In this document: piece by piece, positions 35,291 to 48,679 of the stretch
Position numbering within the stretch: position 1 is the stretch's first letter
Layout of the letters: each line of letters starts with the position of its first letter
Assembly: GCF_018812025.1 (NCBI RefSeq)
Contig: NC_063057.1
Location: 15,617,963-15,681,962, forward strand
DNA: 64,000 bases
Reading direction: 5' to 3'
Source of the DNA: Megalobrama amblycephala
Lineage: Eukaryota; Chordata; Actinopteri; Cypriniformes; Xenocyprididae
The notes under the pieces: model-generated
The model's database searches: none
What the model saw: only the letters and a program-made list of their open reading frames with translations
What the model was told of the DNA's origin: nothing
Translations under genes and position numbers: made by a program

Positions 35291-35291
<1 letters not shown>

Positions 35292-35369
<78 letters not shown>
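35292..35369. repeat. (CA)n microsatellite
   Basis: Uninterrupted CA run of about 78 bp. Confidence 0.98.
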
Positions 35370-35372
<3 letters not shown>

Positions 35373-36130
35373 TGGTACATCCTGCTTTGATCCTGTCCAG
35401 ACAGTCACATGAGTTTCCTTTTATCTCATAATGCAGAATAATCAACTGAACGGAACGCTCTGCTACAGGCCAAAATAACCACCGGAATAGAGGAATCTGA
35501 AAGGAACACAGAGAAAGATGCTATTTTTATTTTGCATCAAAAAAGCGTTGATCTTGCATAAAGCTCTCAGCACAAATAAACAAGACTAAATGGAGACCGA
35601 GCAAATTCAGCTTTGATGAATAACTAAAACGGCTCTCAGAAGCATTTCTGGTCTCGTCCCGTCACATCCCAACCCCACAAGTCCTCAAAACAGGCTCTGA
35701 ATGAGTGTTTTAAACCTCATTAAATTATGCCCATAAAGCAGCGCAGTTCATGGCATGTAAAATAAATCACAGGACTGCATTTGCATGTACTGCACCACCT
35801 CTACATGCTGGATCTTATATCTAGTATCTCAAGTGAAAATGCAGCGTCCCGTTTGATAAATACGGGTGTAGACGGCAGAAGACATGTCAGATTTCGTGAA
35901 TGCGAAGGGACATGATGCTAAACAGGATATCAGTATCTATAACACTCCGAGGGAGACATCAGAGCTCAACGCTCCCACATCCCGTCCTTTCCCGGCGTCT
36001 GTGCCGTGTTCCAGCTTGTGTAAACAGCATTTTCAACCGATAAAGATCAAATTACACTCCTGCAGGCTGAGGGAGAGCAAAACAGGTGGAGACAACAAGT
36101 ATATCTTGCATACAAACAAATTAAGTTTAA

Positions 36131-36138
36131 AGGGATAG

Positions 36139-36177
<39 letters not shown>

Positions 36178-36365
36178 TCATCATTTACTTACCTTCATGT
36201 TGTTCCAAACTTTTATGACCAATTTTTTTTATAACAGCATGGAAAAGAGTGACTAGTTCATTGTTCAAAATGTCTCCTTTTGCGTTTCATGGAAGGAAGG
36301 AAGTCATACAGGTTTGAAGCGACATGAGGGTGAGTAGCCAGACAGAATTTTTGGCTGAAATAATT
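36131..36365. mobile_element. short MITE of the GTTAGTTCACCC family with A-run expansion
   Basis: TTAA then AGGGATAGTATAAAA, a long A run, then TCTGTCATCATTTACTTACC, TTCATGTTGTTCCAAAC and TTTGAAGCGACATGAGGGTG. The right terminus is degenerate. Confidence 0.65.
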
Positions 36366-38764
36366 CAAGCTTGCTTTTGACCCTTAAGAGAGGGGATAAT
36401 GTTGTGCAAATGGGCCCGTGTCAGTTTTGATCATCTAGACTAAAAGGAACGCAAGTTAAACGCCATGATGAGTTCATCTACTGAGAGAGAGAGAGAGAAA
36501 CAGCATGAGATATCACAACAGTAGTAAAGGTCACTGCCATCTCAGACAAAACAGCGGTCGGCATACAAAACACAGAGAGGCCTTGACCGTCATCTGCGAG
36601 AAGCCAAATACAAACACGCTGCAGGAAAAACTCACACTGAAAAGGATCAAAAGAAAAAAAAGAACAAGGTAGATTGACTATCTGAATTATTCAATGGATA
36701 ATCTGCCTTACATTATATCTACACTGCAAGAAAGTTACACGGCTCAACTAGTCGTCGGAACAAATTCTAGTTCTATGTTCCCATTTCCGCTATTTTTCTC
36801 TGAAAACTTCCTGTGGCCTCTTTACTACACTAATAAAGATGCAAATCTGCCCCCTAAAACCACATGATGCCAACAGTATCATGATAGGTCTATCATCTGT
36901 ATCAATAGTTCACTGTAAAATAAGTTCAGAATGCTCAAAACATATTACCTCAAAACATTTAAGTAAACTAACTCATTTTTTTTAAAGTTGGTAGAACTTA
37001 ACATTTTTGTGACAAGTGGGGCGGGGCTGAGAGCCATGGAAGCGGATCAAGGCCAGTGTGGTGCACAGGTGTCTCTCACTAATAATCCCGTCACCAGCAT
37101 CCCTTTCCCAACTCATCATAATGTTAATTACATACAGTTAATTTACATAAACATCACATTCAGATCTTGGTTAAATGATACATAGCAAATAACACATGCT
37201 ATTATAACTAGTCTCAGAGAGACTGTCATTACATACTTGCATATATGTAATCAAACAACATATGTGGTCTTAAATGTTTTGCAGCTCATCCTCAACCTAA
37301 CCACAGGCTGTACTCTTCACCACAGTGATAACCCTACAACACTAACATAACAGAACCCCCCTGAATCCCAACATAACACAACCTTAAACATTAACTTATA
37401 TCTCCATATGTTAATCTTGTGCAAAAACACACAAAATAACACTTAATATCAACAGTTATTTATATGGTCTGACGCAAAGCATGCTGGGAATTAGAAATCT
37501 GCTGCAGCTCAACTCAATCATATTAAGTTCAGCTCAAATTTTGAGTTCATGCAACTTTTTTCTATTAAGTACAATGAACTTTCATTATTATTTGAGTGAA
37601 ACAAACTCATTTAATATAATTAATTTCACTGTTCGGTTTTACAGTGTTTGAGAATACAATATTTGATTAATTTAACATCAAATAAAGGACTTAACATAAA
37701 AAAACTAAATAAAAGCATACAGTAAAGTTTCATGTTAAAGTCGGAATTAAACGGAAGTTGCAATAGTCTTTTCTTCCCTATTGTGACACATATCTGAGTG
37801 AAACTTGATTTCGTCCTTGGGAACTGATTGGAACTAACTAAATGGAGGCAGATCTGAACGCCAGTTTGCAGTCAGTTGTGGACGACATTTAGTCCCACCC
37901 TCCACGAGAGACACGTCATGAAGAAAACAGACGCTGCTTCAGGTTAGCGTTTTTGATTAAGGATTATGAGTGCACATGAATTAAAATAATAATAATAATA
38001 ATAATGATAATGATGTGCACAGATAAATCCTTCATAATAAACAACATTCTGTAAATAAAATAAGAATTGTCGATTTTGATTTCATGGTGACTTGGAAAAT
38101 GAGTGTGTTAACCAGGCTGACAGGAAGGCAGAAGTGGATAACCATCTACAGTATAGAAACCACTCAGCACACCTACACAGCCATAATGGAAAGTTCACTT
38201 CAGTTTCTGGGAAACAGATCAAATAAAATGTACAATTTATGGGTAATATACAAGCATGAGTGCTTCGAGATCTTTGCCATCACTGAGAGAAATCTGTCAC
38301 CAAGCTACAAGAGATATCAGGGGAAAGAGATTGTTTTGTGTGTGTGGGTCTGAACATTTTCTGAGAAATCAAATCTGCACAGGAATGTTTGGAAAATGTC
38401 TGAAGTCATAAATAAAATAACATTAAATTAAATTAAAAATAAATAAAAAACACAAAGGCCATTTTCTAGGTGATATATTTATATTTACTAAAGAAATTTC
38501 GGTTACACTTTATTTTGATATTCCACTTTAGATATTACACTTGTGTCTACCCATATGCACTTTGCACATTTTGCATGATGCAACTTATGAAATAAAAAAA
38601 TGTTTTGCTAGACTTATTCAGTCTGTACTGGATTCAGTGTTCGTTCAGCATTTCAAATATTTCACTTTTGACATTGTACTCACTATAAGTAGCTTTGCAA
38701 CTACATGTCAACTAACTCTCATTTCTATCAGATTTTAGCATGGTAATGAATATGACAATGTTAA

Positions 38765-39715
38765 AGGTGCCCTAGAATTGAAAACTGAATTTACCTTGGC
38801 ATAGTTGAATAACAAGAGTTCAGTACATGGAAAAGACATATAGTGAGTCTCAAACTCCATTGTTTCCTCCTTCTTATGTAAATCTCATTTGTTTAAAAGA
38901 CCTCCGAAAAACAGGCGAATCTCAACATAACACCAACTGTTACGTAACAGTCGGGATCATTAATATGTACGCCCCAATATTTGCATATGCCAGCCCACGA
39001 TCAAGGCATTAGACAAGGGCAGGACGTATTAATGTCTGGATCTGTGCACAGCTGAATCATCAGACTAGGTAAGCAAGCAAGGACAACAGCGAAAAATGGC
39101 AGATGGAGCAATAATAACTGACATGATCCATGATATCATGATAGTTTTAGTGATATTTGTAAATTATCTTTCTAAATGTTTTGTTGGCATGTTGCTAATG
39201 TACTGTTAAATGTGGTTAAAGTTACCATCGTTTATTACTGTATTCACGGAGACAAGACATTTTTTAAACACTTGCAGTCTGTATAATTCATAAACACAAC
39301 TTCATTCTTTATAAATCTCTCCAACAGTGTGTAATGTTAGCTTTAGCCACGAAGCACAGCCTTAAACTCATTCAGAATCAAATGTAAACATCCAAATAAA
39401 TACTATACTTACGCAATTAGACATGTTGCATGACGAACACTTTGTAAAGATCCATTTGAGGGTTATATTAGCTGTGTGAACTTTGTAAATGCACTGTATT
39501 ATAATCAAGAGTTTAGGGTTTAGGGTGTAGGGAGCGCGCGATTTAAAGGGGCCGCAGCCTGAATCGGTGCATATTTAATGATGCCCCAAAATAGGCAGTT
39601 AAAAAAATTAATAAAAAAATATCTATGGGGTATTTTGAGCTGAAATTTCACAGACACATTCAGGGGACACCTTAGACTTATATTACATCTTTTAAAAAGA
39701 CGTTCTACGGCACCT
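38765..39715. mobile_element. TTAA-flanked non-autonomous element, copy 2
   Basis: The 951-bp copy has AGGTGCCCTAGAATTGAAAA at the left, TTCTACGGCACCT at the right and TTAA on both sides (38761-38764, 39716-39719). It aligns along its whole length with 33172-34131. Confidence 0.9.
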
Positions 39716-39779
39716 TTAATATATTTGGTCTTGGCCGGCTCCAGCGTTAGAGCCACTTTTGGACGTAAACATGGAAGCT

Positions 39780-40083
39780 CTGCACTGCATTCACCATGTC
39801 AAAGGCGTATGAGTCTGACACAATAGAGAAGAAATTGTTGAATAAAGTCATTATTTTTGTTTTGTTTTGGCGCACAAAAAGTATTCTTGTCACTTCATAA
39901 CATTAAGGTTGAACCACTGTAGTCACGTTGACTATTTTAACAATGTCTTTGGTACTTTTCTGGACCTTAAATGATGGTAATTGCGCTGCTTTCTCTTGGG
40001 GATAAAGAAAAACTCTTGGATTTTATCTTTTCATTTCATAATTAATGACAGAAATTTCATTTTTGGGTGAACTAACCCTTTAA
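39780..40083. mobile_element. truncated right half of a GTTAGTTCACCC-family MITE
   Basis: It shares GAAATTGTTGAATAAAGTCA, GCGCACAAAAAGTATTCT and TTGAACCACTGTAGTCACG with 16030-16160 and ends TTTTGGGTGAACTAACCCT followed by TTAA. The left half is missing. Confidence 0.8.
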
Positions 40084-40368
40084 GGACCCATCAGCCTGTG
40101 CCATCTAGAGTTTCATGACAGAACTAAGAATTAAATTGCAACTACATGCCAACTAACTTTCAGTCTTAGTTAGTAGAATAAGTTGACATGTAGTTGCAAA
40201 GTTACTTATAGTCAGTAGAATGTCTGTTGGGGAGAATGTCAAAATAAATTGTAAATAAAGCAGGTATTAAGCAGACAGTCTACTAATACTCTAATGACTG
40301 CTAGTTGACATGCAGTACTTATAGTTTGTAGAACGTCTAAAGTGGATGATTCAAAATAAAGTGTTACC

Positions 40369-41832
40369 AACATTTTCATGACTTTTCAAGATCTATTTAA
40401 TTTCCATGAATATTTCCATTTTCAATTTTAAAATTCCATGATATTTCCAGGTTTTCTGTGACTACTGGAACCCTAAACAAACCAATGATTTTTTTAAAAT
40501 GAAATGAACCAATAGAACATTACAGAAATATTAATCAATGAATGAACAGATGACCTGGACAGTGGAATAGTATATCTTTTTTTAGTGTCTAACCTCCTCT
40601 TTAAATTCTAATATCAGTTCTTTTTTCCATATTCCTCTCAGATTAGATCTACATCTGGAACCGCAACAGGTGACATGCGGTAGTCATGGAAACAACACAG
40701 TGGCTTCCTAAAATCATGGGCTCAAAGCTCTAGGGTTTTTAGAAGGGAGAGAGGAAACAGAGAAAGGAAGAAGACAGACAGATAGAAAGAAAGAAAGTGA
40801 TTTACTGCAGATTGACTGTGGCGCCATCTGAACTGACCCACAGGGCAAAGAATCAGAGACATCTCAGCAGAAGTGCTCAAGTCTTATCTGAGCACAGCAG
40901 AGAGTGCATCAAAAGCTCACGCAGGGTACAAAAGGCTGATCTGGGGTCAGCGGGAGGAAATCTATCCCGCAGCACAGTGTCTGAACTCTTCCCACGTAAT
41001 TAGATCGCTTGGGTTCCTTGTCGTAATTTATAAAGACACATATATGAGAAACTCAAGCTTTGAGGCAAAAACTGTGGGGCAGAGATCATCCTCTGTTAAA
41101 AACAAATCCTTCCCATTCAATTTGATGCACTGACAGGCAATGTACTCAAAAAAAAAAAAAAAAAACCTAAAATGAGCAGAGAACAGGTGCAAAAAGCTAC
41201 TGAATCACCAGCCATGGCCCATTTCTGTCATCATTTAAACATTCCAAACTCCAAAGGAAGTAACATAAAGGGTGTCCAGACAATTTCAAGTCACTATATT
41301 CCAATTCTACTAAGGCTTTTTGTGAAATGTTCCCTTTTACTGTGCATTTTTTACTAAGGCTCTACTGTATCATATCTGATAAGCAAATTTCCTTTAAATT
41401 ATCAACATGATCAAAACTTTGCTGAAAAACTACAATCTACTACATGCCTTCTGTCATCTGACTGATAGTTTATACTTTTTTAGCCAGTAAAAGGGCCTAT
41501 TAGTATAATTGTAGATCATATTAAAAATTCAGGTCGTAGTACATTTGTATTTTTGCTTTGAAATCTTTACTAAGTAAATGTAAGAATACATTTTTGTTAG
41601 TCTTTTTTTTTTTCAAAAATGATACATCAGGCTTTTGAGGATTATTTTATGCGCAGACGTGCACATAACTGGTGCGCAGGTGCACATGCGTGGTAAAAAT
41701 AAAAGATGCGTACCAGAAAACGTGGAGGGAAGCGCTTTTGAATACCAACATTTTTGGGGACGGGGTAGGGTAGGGTTTTTCCCCACCTCTGGTAAGATAG
41801 CAATCACGATGATAAGTGTGTTCATTTATTAT
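40369..41832. other. intron stretch, no gene seen
   Basis: Only short A/T runs and a small GA-rich patch at 40740-40800. Confidence 0.45.
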
Positions 41833-42330
41833 TAGGGGTGCAACAGATCGGAGTTGAGCCATGATCCGTACAGACCAGGCCCCACGGTTCGGCATGCATG
41901 CGATTCGCGGATCAACTGCTAAGTTTAACCATCATAATGTGAAGGTTTATCATTCGGACATGTTTTGTCTTGCCAATTTACACATTCAAACGATTTTAAA
42001 CATGGAAGAAGAGTCAAAAATTGGGACTCACGTGCCTCACACACACAAAGCGCATACATGCTGAGAGAGAGAAAGGCTTTCAGACAGCGCTTGAACACCA
42101 AATTAATTCTTCTTTCACGTTTACTTGCGCTTGAACGGACACATACACACAAAATTTTGTCAAAATACCCGTCTCACAAGTATTCTCTCGGTTATGTCAT
42201 AAGTGAACGGTTGAGAAAGAAACCGGATATGTGTCAGTATATTCGGTCCGTGCATTTGGTCTTAAAGTGACAGCAGCCTAATATTCCTGCTATTGTCTGT
42301 GTCATCAGTGTTCGAGAGCAAAGAAGATGG
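41833..42330. mobile_element. hAT-like element fragment (TAGGGGTGCAAC end)
   Basis: The left terminus TAGGGGTGCAACAGATCGG resembles a common hAT-type end in fish. No matching right terminus was found, so the end coordinate is approximate. Confidence 0.5.
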
Positions 42331-43981
42331 AGAGCAGTCAGGAGGAAAGTGATGACAACAACTTGTAGGATAAGAGTGTTGCTTAAAGTTTGAGTACCAA
42401 GCAGGTGCTCTCTTGTATTGTATTGCATTGCATTACATGTGTTGCACTCACAATAAGAACTACAATGTTTATCATAAAAATAGGCAATTAAATATCATCT
42501 TACTAAGACATATTGGGAGATATTTATATGCATTTTATGTAAGTAGTCTGTTGTAATGTCAAAAAGATCTGATTGATTTTTAGATGATCAGAATTTCATC
42601 TTATTTTTCGGTCATATAAATATCAGCAACTTAGTTTAACTTTAGTTTAACAGAAGATTTAGAATTCGAAGATTTAGAGCTCAAGTCGTATGGACCACTT
42701 GTGGTTTTAAAACCATAGTAAATGAGGACTTAATTTTGATTTCGGGTGACTAGACTGCTGGGTATAAGAGCAGCTTACAAGAGGTCTTATCCAGATGATG
42801 AGCTTATGCTGCTGTATTTCTGACTCACTAGTGTGAAGAGCTCCTCCAGAACATGCAGTAAACAGCAGGGAGGAGAACATCAGCCAGAGCGAGTGATACA
42901 ACAGGAGCTGCAGTGCATGCTGGGGCGACAGTGAAGTACGAAACTCAGCTTGAATCCAAAGCCAGACAGGGGTTTTATTAAAAAGAGTCTATATTCTTAA
43001 AAAGTTGTGAATCTTCCCTCCCTTCATTAAACGAAACACCCATGGTTAAAAATATCACATGCTGCAATAACTCAAGTCCACCTACCTCCTTCTTGAAAAC
43101 CTTAGCAAACAGGTATGAAGCAGCAAAACAGCCAGCAGGACTTTCCAGGAGAACGATCTTATGAGGAATGAGGCTATGTGTGCGAGTCCCACCTCTGAGG
43201 TCACACTCACACACATTCGTTTACATGAAGCTTTTCATTCTCAAAGATCTGATAGGGCCACTGTTGCACCACACAGCATTCCAGTGATGTTTCTGTGCAC
43301 ACATTGACACATTCTCATCTGTGCACATACTCACACACAGCACTGTCATGTCTTGTCATGTCACAGCAGAAACTGAAAGATAAGTACTTTAGACGTATGT
43401 ATTTGTGAACTTATCCAGTATAAGGGATTGAAGTTGAAGTTGTTTATCAATTTAGATTAGTCTAAAATTCAAAATCAGGGTGGGGTTGTAGATGCAGAAG
43501 CAAGTAATGATGGAGAACAGTAGAAAAAGAGCAGAATGGGCTGAGCCGCTCACACTCACACACACACACACACACACTGAGCTGATGGCTGTCTTTTCCA
43601 GTGGATTAAAGGCCACATGTTTAATTGCTTGTTAACAAATGTTTACTGCGCCGTATTGAACTGCACCCATTTCCTGCCAAAAATAGGGCCAGAGATCCTG
43701 CCAGTCCTACAGCAGCTCGCAGAGATAGAAAGAGAGGAAAACGTATGTGTACCCGTGCATTTTACATTGAATAAATAAAGAAATAAATATAGGACTCTAA
43801 TATTACAATGCATAAAACAACATTCTTAGTGCTTGCTAAGGGGTTAGACTTAGGGTTAGACTTAGGGTCTGCAATGGGGTTCGAAGTCATACATAAATAA
43901 TACAGAAAAAGTAATCTGCAACACTGTTTGATATGTTTAGCGTAATATATCATTTAATAATGTTAAGGGATATTAATGAAT
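42331..43981. other. intron stretch, no gene seen
   Basis: A CA run at 43553-43577; nothing else supported. Confidence 0.45.
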
Positions 43982-44370
43982 ATACACTACCATTCAAAAG
44001 TAGAGTGTTTTATAAGACATGTATAATATAACCAAATATTTATATCTCAAATAAATACTGTTCTTTTAATCATTTTATTCATCAAAAAATCCTGAAAAAA
44101 TGTATCATGGTTTCCACAAAAATATTAAGCTGTTTTCAACTGTTATTATAGTAAGAAATGTTTCTTAAGCAGCAAATTAGGATATTAGAATGATTTCTGA
44201 AGGATCATGTGACACTGAAGATTGGAGTAATGATGCTGAAAATTCAGCTTTACATCAGGAATAAATTACATTTTAAAATATATTACAACTGAAAACAGTT
44301 ATTTCACAATATTATTATAAAATTACTTTTTTTTTGCTTACTGACCTCAAACTTTTGAACGGTAGTGTAT
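43982..44370. mobile_element. Tc1/mariner-type MITE (TACACTACC termini)
   Basis: Termini TACACTACCATTCAAAAG and CTTTTGAACGGTAGTGTA are inverted repeats flanked by TA. Internal GTGACACTGAAGATTGGAGT is typical of this family. Relatives are at 5176-5500 and 8108-8325. Confidence 0.85.
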
Positions 44371-44765
44371 AAAATTTTCATTATGATGAAAACGTAGCTC
44401 TTTTTATATTGAAGGGCTCTAAGTTGGCTGGGTGAGGGGGTCCCTGGGCTTGTATAATATAAAAAAATCAAGTTAAATCATGCAGGTTTTATTTTTTATT
44501 CATTTCATTACATTTCAAAGCAATCAGACTTTTGATTTCTATATAGCAGATGATTAAAAAAAAAAGAAAAAAAATCATAGACTTACATTGAAAGAGGGAT
44601 ATGAGCCATATAAGCCGCATTTCCAATGAAATTACCCAGAACAATGTCACAGGAACTTTTTTCCCTGAAACTCCCCTGTCCACCCCCACCCACCCCCAGA
44701 TCTGTTTCCATCGTGGTCTAAAGCACAATGATGATTAGTCCTGTGACATAAGACTGCGCGCGTAC

Positions 44766-45141
44766 TCCACATTTAAGCTCAATAAAGCCTGAACGTCGTC
44801 ATCGGTCCAGCGGTCGTATTTTTTAAACCTCAAAGTTGATTCGAATAGCAAACAACTCTGCACACACTGGTGGTTCAAATAAGATGCGGTGTGGAGTCAA
44901 CCAATCAAAATGCTGTGTGAACTCAACCAATCAGCATGTTCAGCGCTTTCAGTCCCACCCCCGAAAGTTCCTGAGCTTTGAAAATGTATTACCTCGTGAG
45001 AAGGGACTTTCTGAGGGGGAAATTTTACCCCGTACTTCATTTAGTCCCTGGTCCCTGCGGTCGAAACACACCGAGTACCACCCAAAAGTTCCTAGTTCCT
45101 GGGGAAAGTTCCTGTGGTGGAACCAAAATATCATAGGGGTG
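44766..45141. mobile_element. second copy of the element at 19153-19740 (unoccupied site)
   Basis: It aligns with 19153-19740 through GGTCGTATTTTTTAAAC, TTGATTCGAATAGCAAACAA, CCAATCAGCATGTTCAG and GGGACTTTCTGAGGGGGAAA. It carries a single GAGTCAAC (44894-44901) where the other copy holds the hAT-like insert. Confidence 0.82.
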
Positions 45142-45981
45142 ATAGTAAGTGGGCTCTTTTGACTTGGTTCAGTAAGTAACCACCTAGAAACCGAGAGCAC
45201 CTGCAAAAGCATTTTACTGTGCTAAAAAAAAAAACCCAGAATACAGTAGCAATCACATCAACAACAAAATCAATCACTGTGAAACGTACTGAAGTGTACT
45301 TACAGTTTGAGGTTTGTTTCATGCCACTAACCCAAGTGTATGCCTTATCAAACATCTAAAGTATTCAGCATAAAATCCCAATAGCCCCAAAAAATTGTAG
45401 TGACATTAACATAAATTAGCAAATTAGCATTAGCTTGCGTATAGCCTACAGACAGTCATAGAGCAGGGCGTGTATGAGCTTGTAAGCATTTCCTCCCTGA
45501 GCTACATCAGGTGGGGTGAGTTAGGTTATGTTTGCAGGGAAGGGTTCAGCACCACGTCTGGTACAATCTTGTTTCATTTTCTGTGGTGCTAGTCTTTGAC
45601 TCACTCTCAGATATTAAAAGCCACAGAACAATATCAGACCTGTCAATCACCTAACATCTTAAAGGGCCTGCTGCCCGACGTCTACATGTGCATGGATTCA
45701 AATCAGTCTATGAATCTGTCAGTCTCTCAGTTCTCATGGGCGGCACTTCTACAATATACAATTCAATATACCCTTTCTTGTACGGAATCTTTCCTTATAT
45801 ACCCGCAGGAGTCATAAACAATTATGAAATATTGAATTCACTGTAGCTTTCCCATTTGTCTCAAACTGCACATCTCCAAGGCAACCAGCATCGACAAGTG
45901 CTGTGGGGTCCGTATGCTGTCAGAAGAGTGATGGTAGATTTGTGTTACATTAGAAACCAGAATTGTTTAGATGATACAAGT

Positions 45982-46034
<53 letters not shown>

Positions 46035-47209
46035 TATACAGTTGTAGGAGTACACATATGCATGTTTGTGACCACTGTATGTGTGTGTGTTTATGGGTGG
46101 ACAATAAAAACATTAATTTTCATCTAACCACTCAAGGCACAGGACTCTGATCTATGAATCCCTGTGGGAGGCTGCACTACGGGGAACACACACACACACA
46201 CACAGATCCTCTAATCAAACTCTCTTTAATGGAATGATGGTGTTTAATTATGCCACGGAGCCCCGTTAGCACGCTGACTCATAAAGACAAGTAGGACGCA
46301 CAGTAATGCCTGCATGAGTGGATGGGCACACACCAAAACACCCCGTTAATATGGTGAAAAGCATAAGTGGCCATCGGGTCAGTTTATAGTTCTTGGACAT
46401 TTAAAGAACTCTACATGAGGCAGTACTGAAGAAGACAAGAAGATACTCATCGAAAAGTGAATTGGAGAAAATGGTGGCTGTTGGAAAAGATACAGGTATC
46501 CCAACTTTTAAATAAATAAGACAATAAACGGACAAAAGCAACATGTAGTCTTGTTATTCTAGATTGCTGGACCAAGTATTTGTTTCGTTGTTATATAAAA
46601 TTTTGCAATTATTGTCAAACTATGCAATTTTTGTCATTATTTATTGATGATTGTTGGAAAATACTGTAGCAAGGAGAGTCTAAAAATCTGAGATTACACT
46701 GTAAACTATTTTCTTGAATTCTTGGAAATTTTTAGAGTTTAATTTTTTATGAATAAATAAAAGATGATAAATGAAAACAGAAAAATGCAAAACAAATATT
46801 AAAGATTCTGCACTATTTCTAGGGCACTGATAGATTTTTTGGTGACGAGTCATGCAGCCACACTATGACATACATGTATATATATATTTTTTTTTTTTCC
46901 AAAATATTCACAAACTTGTTAATTATAACATGAATTATATGATATTTTTCGATTGTCATATATGTGGAAGTGAATGTGTTTTGTGTTTTAAACACCCTTA
47001 TAATGATCATGTTAGCTGATATAACCCGCGATTTTGCACCGCAATTCAGAGGATCTGTCGGATTTACATCACTTAAATTCATTCATTTTTTACATAAAAA
47101 GTAAGTGGCTGGCGAACCGAGAGAAGAATAGATTAAACTTTATTGTTTCAAACACAATGTGTATCTGATATAAATAAAACACTTTGTCAAATTATAATTG
47201 AAAGGATTA
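45142..47209. other. intron stretch with (GT)n microsatellite
   Basis: (GT)n at 45980-46032 and a CA run at 46187-46203. No exon was recognised. Confidence 0.5.
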
Positions 47210-48677
47210 CAGCGCGTTCCAAATTATTATGCAAGAGACAAATCAGTAAGATTTCAGTACAATAAACATTCAGATTTTAGTTTTTCTAAGAAAATGTTAC
47301 TATCTTTTTAGATAACTGATCAATCTCAGACAAAATAATTTGCCAGGTCTATGGAAACCATACTTAGAGGTTGTTCCACATTATCAAGCAAGTCACAGTT
47401 CTCATGCAATATGGGGAGCATGAAATGTTGTGCAAAAGGCATGAAAACAACTAATATTGTGTGAAAACTGAATGGAGATGATTGAATTATCATAATATTT
47501 TGAGTGTTTTAGAGCACAGCAGAACTTGGTCAGATAAAGGCTTATTAAAGAAAATTCCTGTCAAAAAAATTAATTGTATTAAAAGGGCAGCTATAAAAAA
47601 AAGTCAGTGTTGAGCAGCAAACGGGTATTTGAAGCTGCTGGTGTCTCTGGAGTCTCAAGAAGCTCTCCATGCAGGCTGGCAGTTATGCGTAAAGATGCAT
47701 TTCAGCCACTCCAAACCAAAGCTCACAAAGAGAAACATTTACAGTGGGTGTAGAAATACATGAAGACTCATTTTTTAAATAGTTTTATTCACTGACTAAT
47801 GCCCTACTACAATGGATGGTCTAAACGGTTGGATTTCTGGATGATTGGTGAATGACCACCACGTTCCGACAAGACTGTGACGTCAGCAAGGAGCTGGTGG
47901 GTGATTATTTGGGCTGGAATATTGGGAAGTGAGACGGAAGGTCCCTTTAGGGTCTCTGAAGGTATTAAAATGACTTTTGCAAGATATGTGGAGTTCATAA
48001 CTGGCCATTTTCAGCTATGGCATAAAAAGGAGGATAGTGCCTCCTGAAATACAATGCACTATGCATTATCCCATGCTGCAAAAAAACACCATAATGTATT
48101 TCTACACCCACTGTAAATGTTTCTCTTTGTGAGGTTTTGTTAGTGGTGGCTAAGATGCATCTTTATGCACAACTGCCAGCCTGCATGGAGAGCTTGCAGC
48201 AGCTTCAAATACCTGTTTGCTGCTCAACACTGTTTTTTTTATAGCTGCCCTTTTAATACAATTAATTTTTTTGACAGGAACTTTCTTTAATAAGCCTTTA
48301 TCGGACCGAGTTCGGCTGTGCTCTAAATATCACTCACAAATCTTATGATAATTTGATAATCTCCATTCAGTTTTCACACAATGTTAGTTGTTTTCATGCC
48401 TTTTGCACAACATTGGACCATTTCATGCTTTTCATCTTCAGAAAGATCTTTCTTCCTCCCCATATTGCATGAGAACTGTGACTTGCTTAATAATATGGAA
48501 CAACCTCTAAGTAGGGTTTCCATAGACCTGGCAAATTATTTTGTCTGAGATTGATACCAGTTATCTAAAAAGGATAAATAAACAAAGAAACATTTTCTTA
48601 GAAAAACTAAAATCTGAATGTTTATTGTACTGAAATCTTACTGATATGTCACTTGCATAATAATTTGGTACGCAGCG
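47210..48677. mobile_element. 1.47-kb Tc1-derived element with arms of about 0.55 kb in inverted orientation
   Basis: The left end CAGCGCGTTCCAAATTATTA and right end TAATAATTTGGTACGCAGCG are flanked by TA (47208-47209, 48678-48679). The arms mirror each other for about 550 bp (for example TTTCTCTTTGTGAGG against CACAAAGAGAAACATTTACA). The centre, about 47770-48090, retains words of a Tc1-like transposase on the plus strand (MDGLNGWISG, HHVPTR, VLK) scattered over frames with many stops. It cannot encode an enzyme. Confidence 0.85.
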
Positions 48678-48679
48678 TA

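Larger units (their letters stand above)
34375..38500. other. intron stretch with microsatellites and one short MITE
   Basis: Contains (CA)n at 35292-35369, an A run at 36139-36172 and a small GTTCACCC-family MITE at 36131-36365. No exon was recognised. Confidence 0.5.
38501..40368. mobile_element. element with GGTTACACTTTATTTTGA termini carrying two nested inserts
   Basis: The left end GGTTACACTTTATTTTGATA and right end TTCAAAATAAAGTGTTACC are inverted repeats. GCAACTACATGTCAACTAAC recurs on both sides of the inserts. Hosted inserts are 38765-39715 (TTAA element) and about 39780-40083 (truncated GTTCACCC MITE). No coding capacity. Confidence 0.75.

Noticed and set aside
39505..39535. Telomere-like GTTTAGGGTTTAGGG words
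   Set aside because: Only two imperfect units inside a TTAA element copy; the other copy lacks them, so this is local mutation.
43838..43872. Two GGGTTAGACTTA units resembling telomeric repeats
   Set aside because: Too few units and not TTAGGG-exact.
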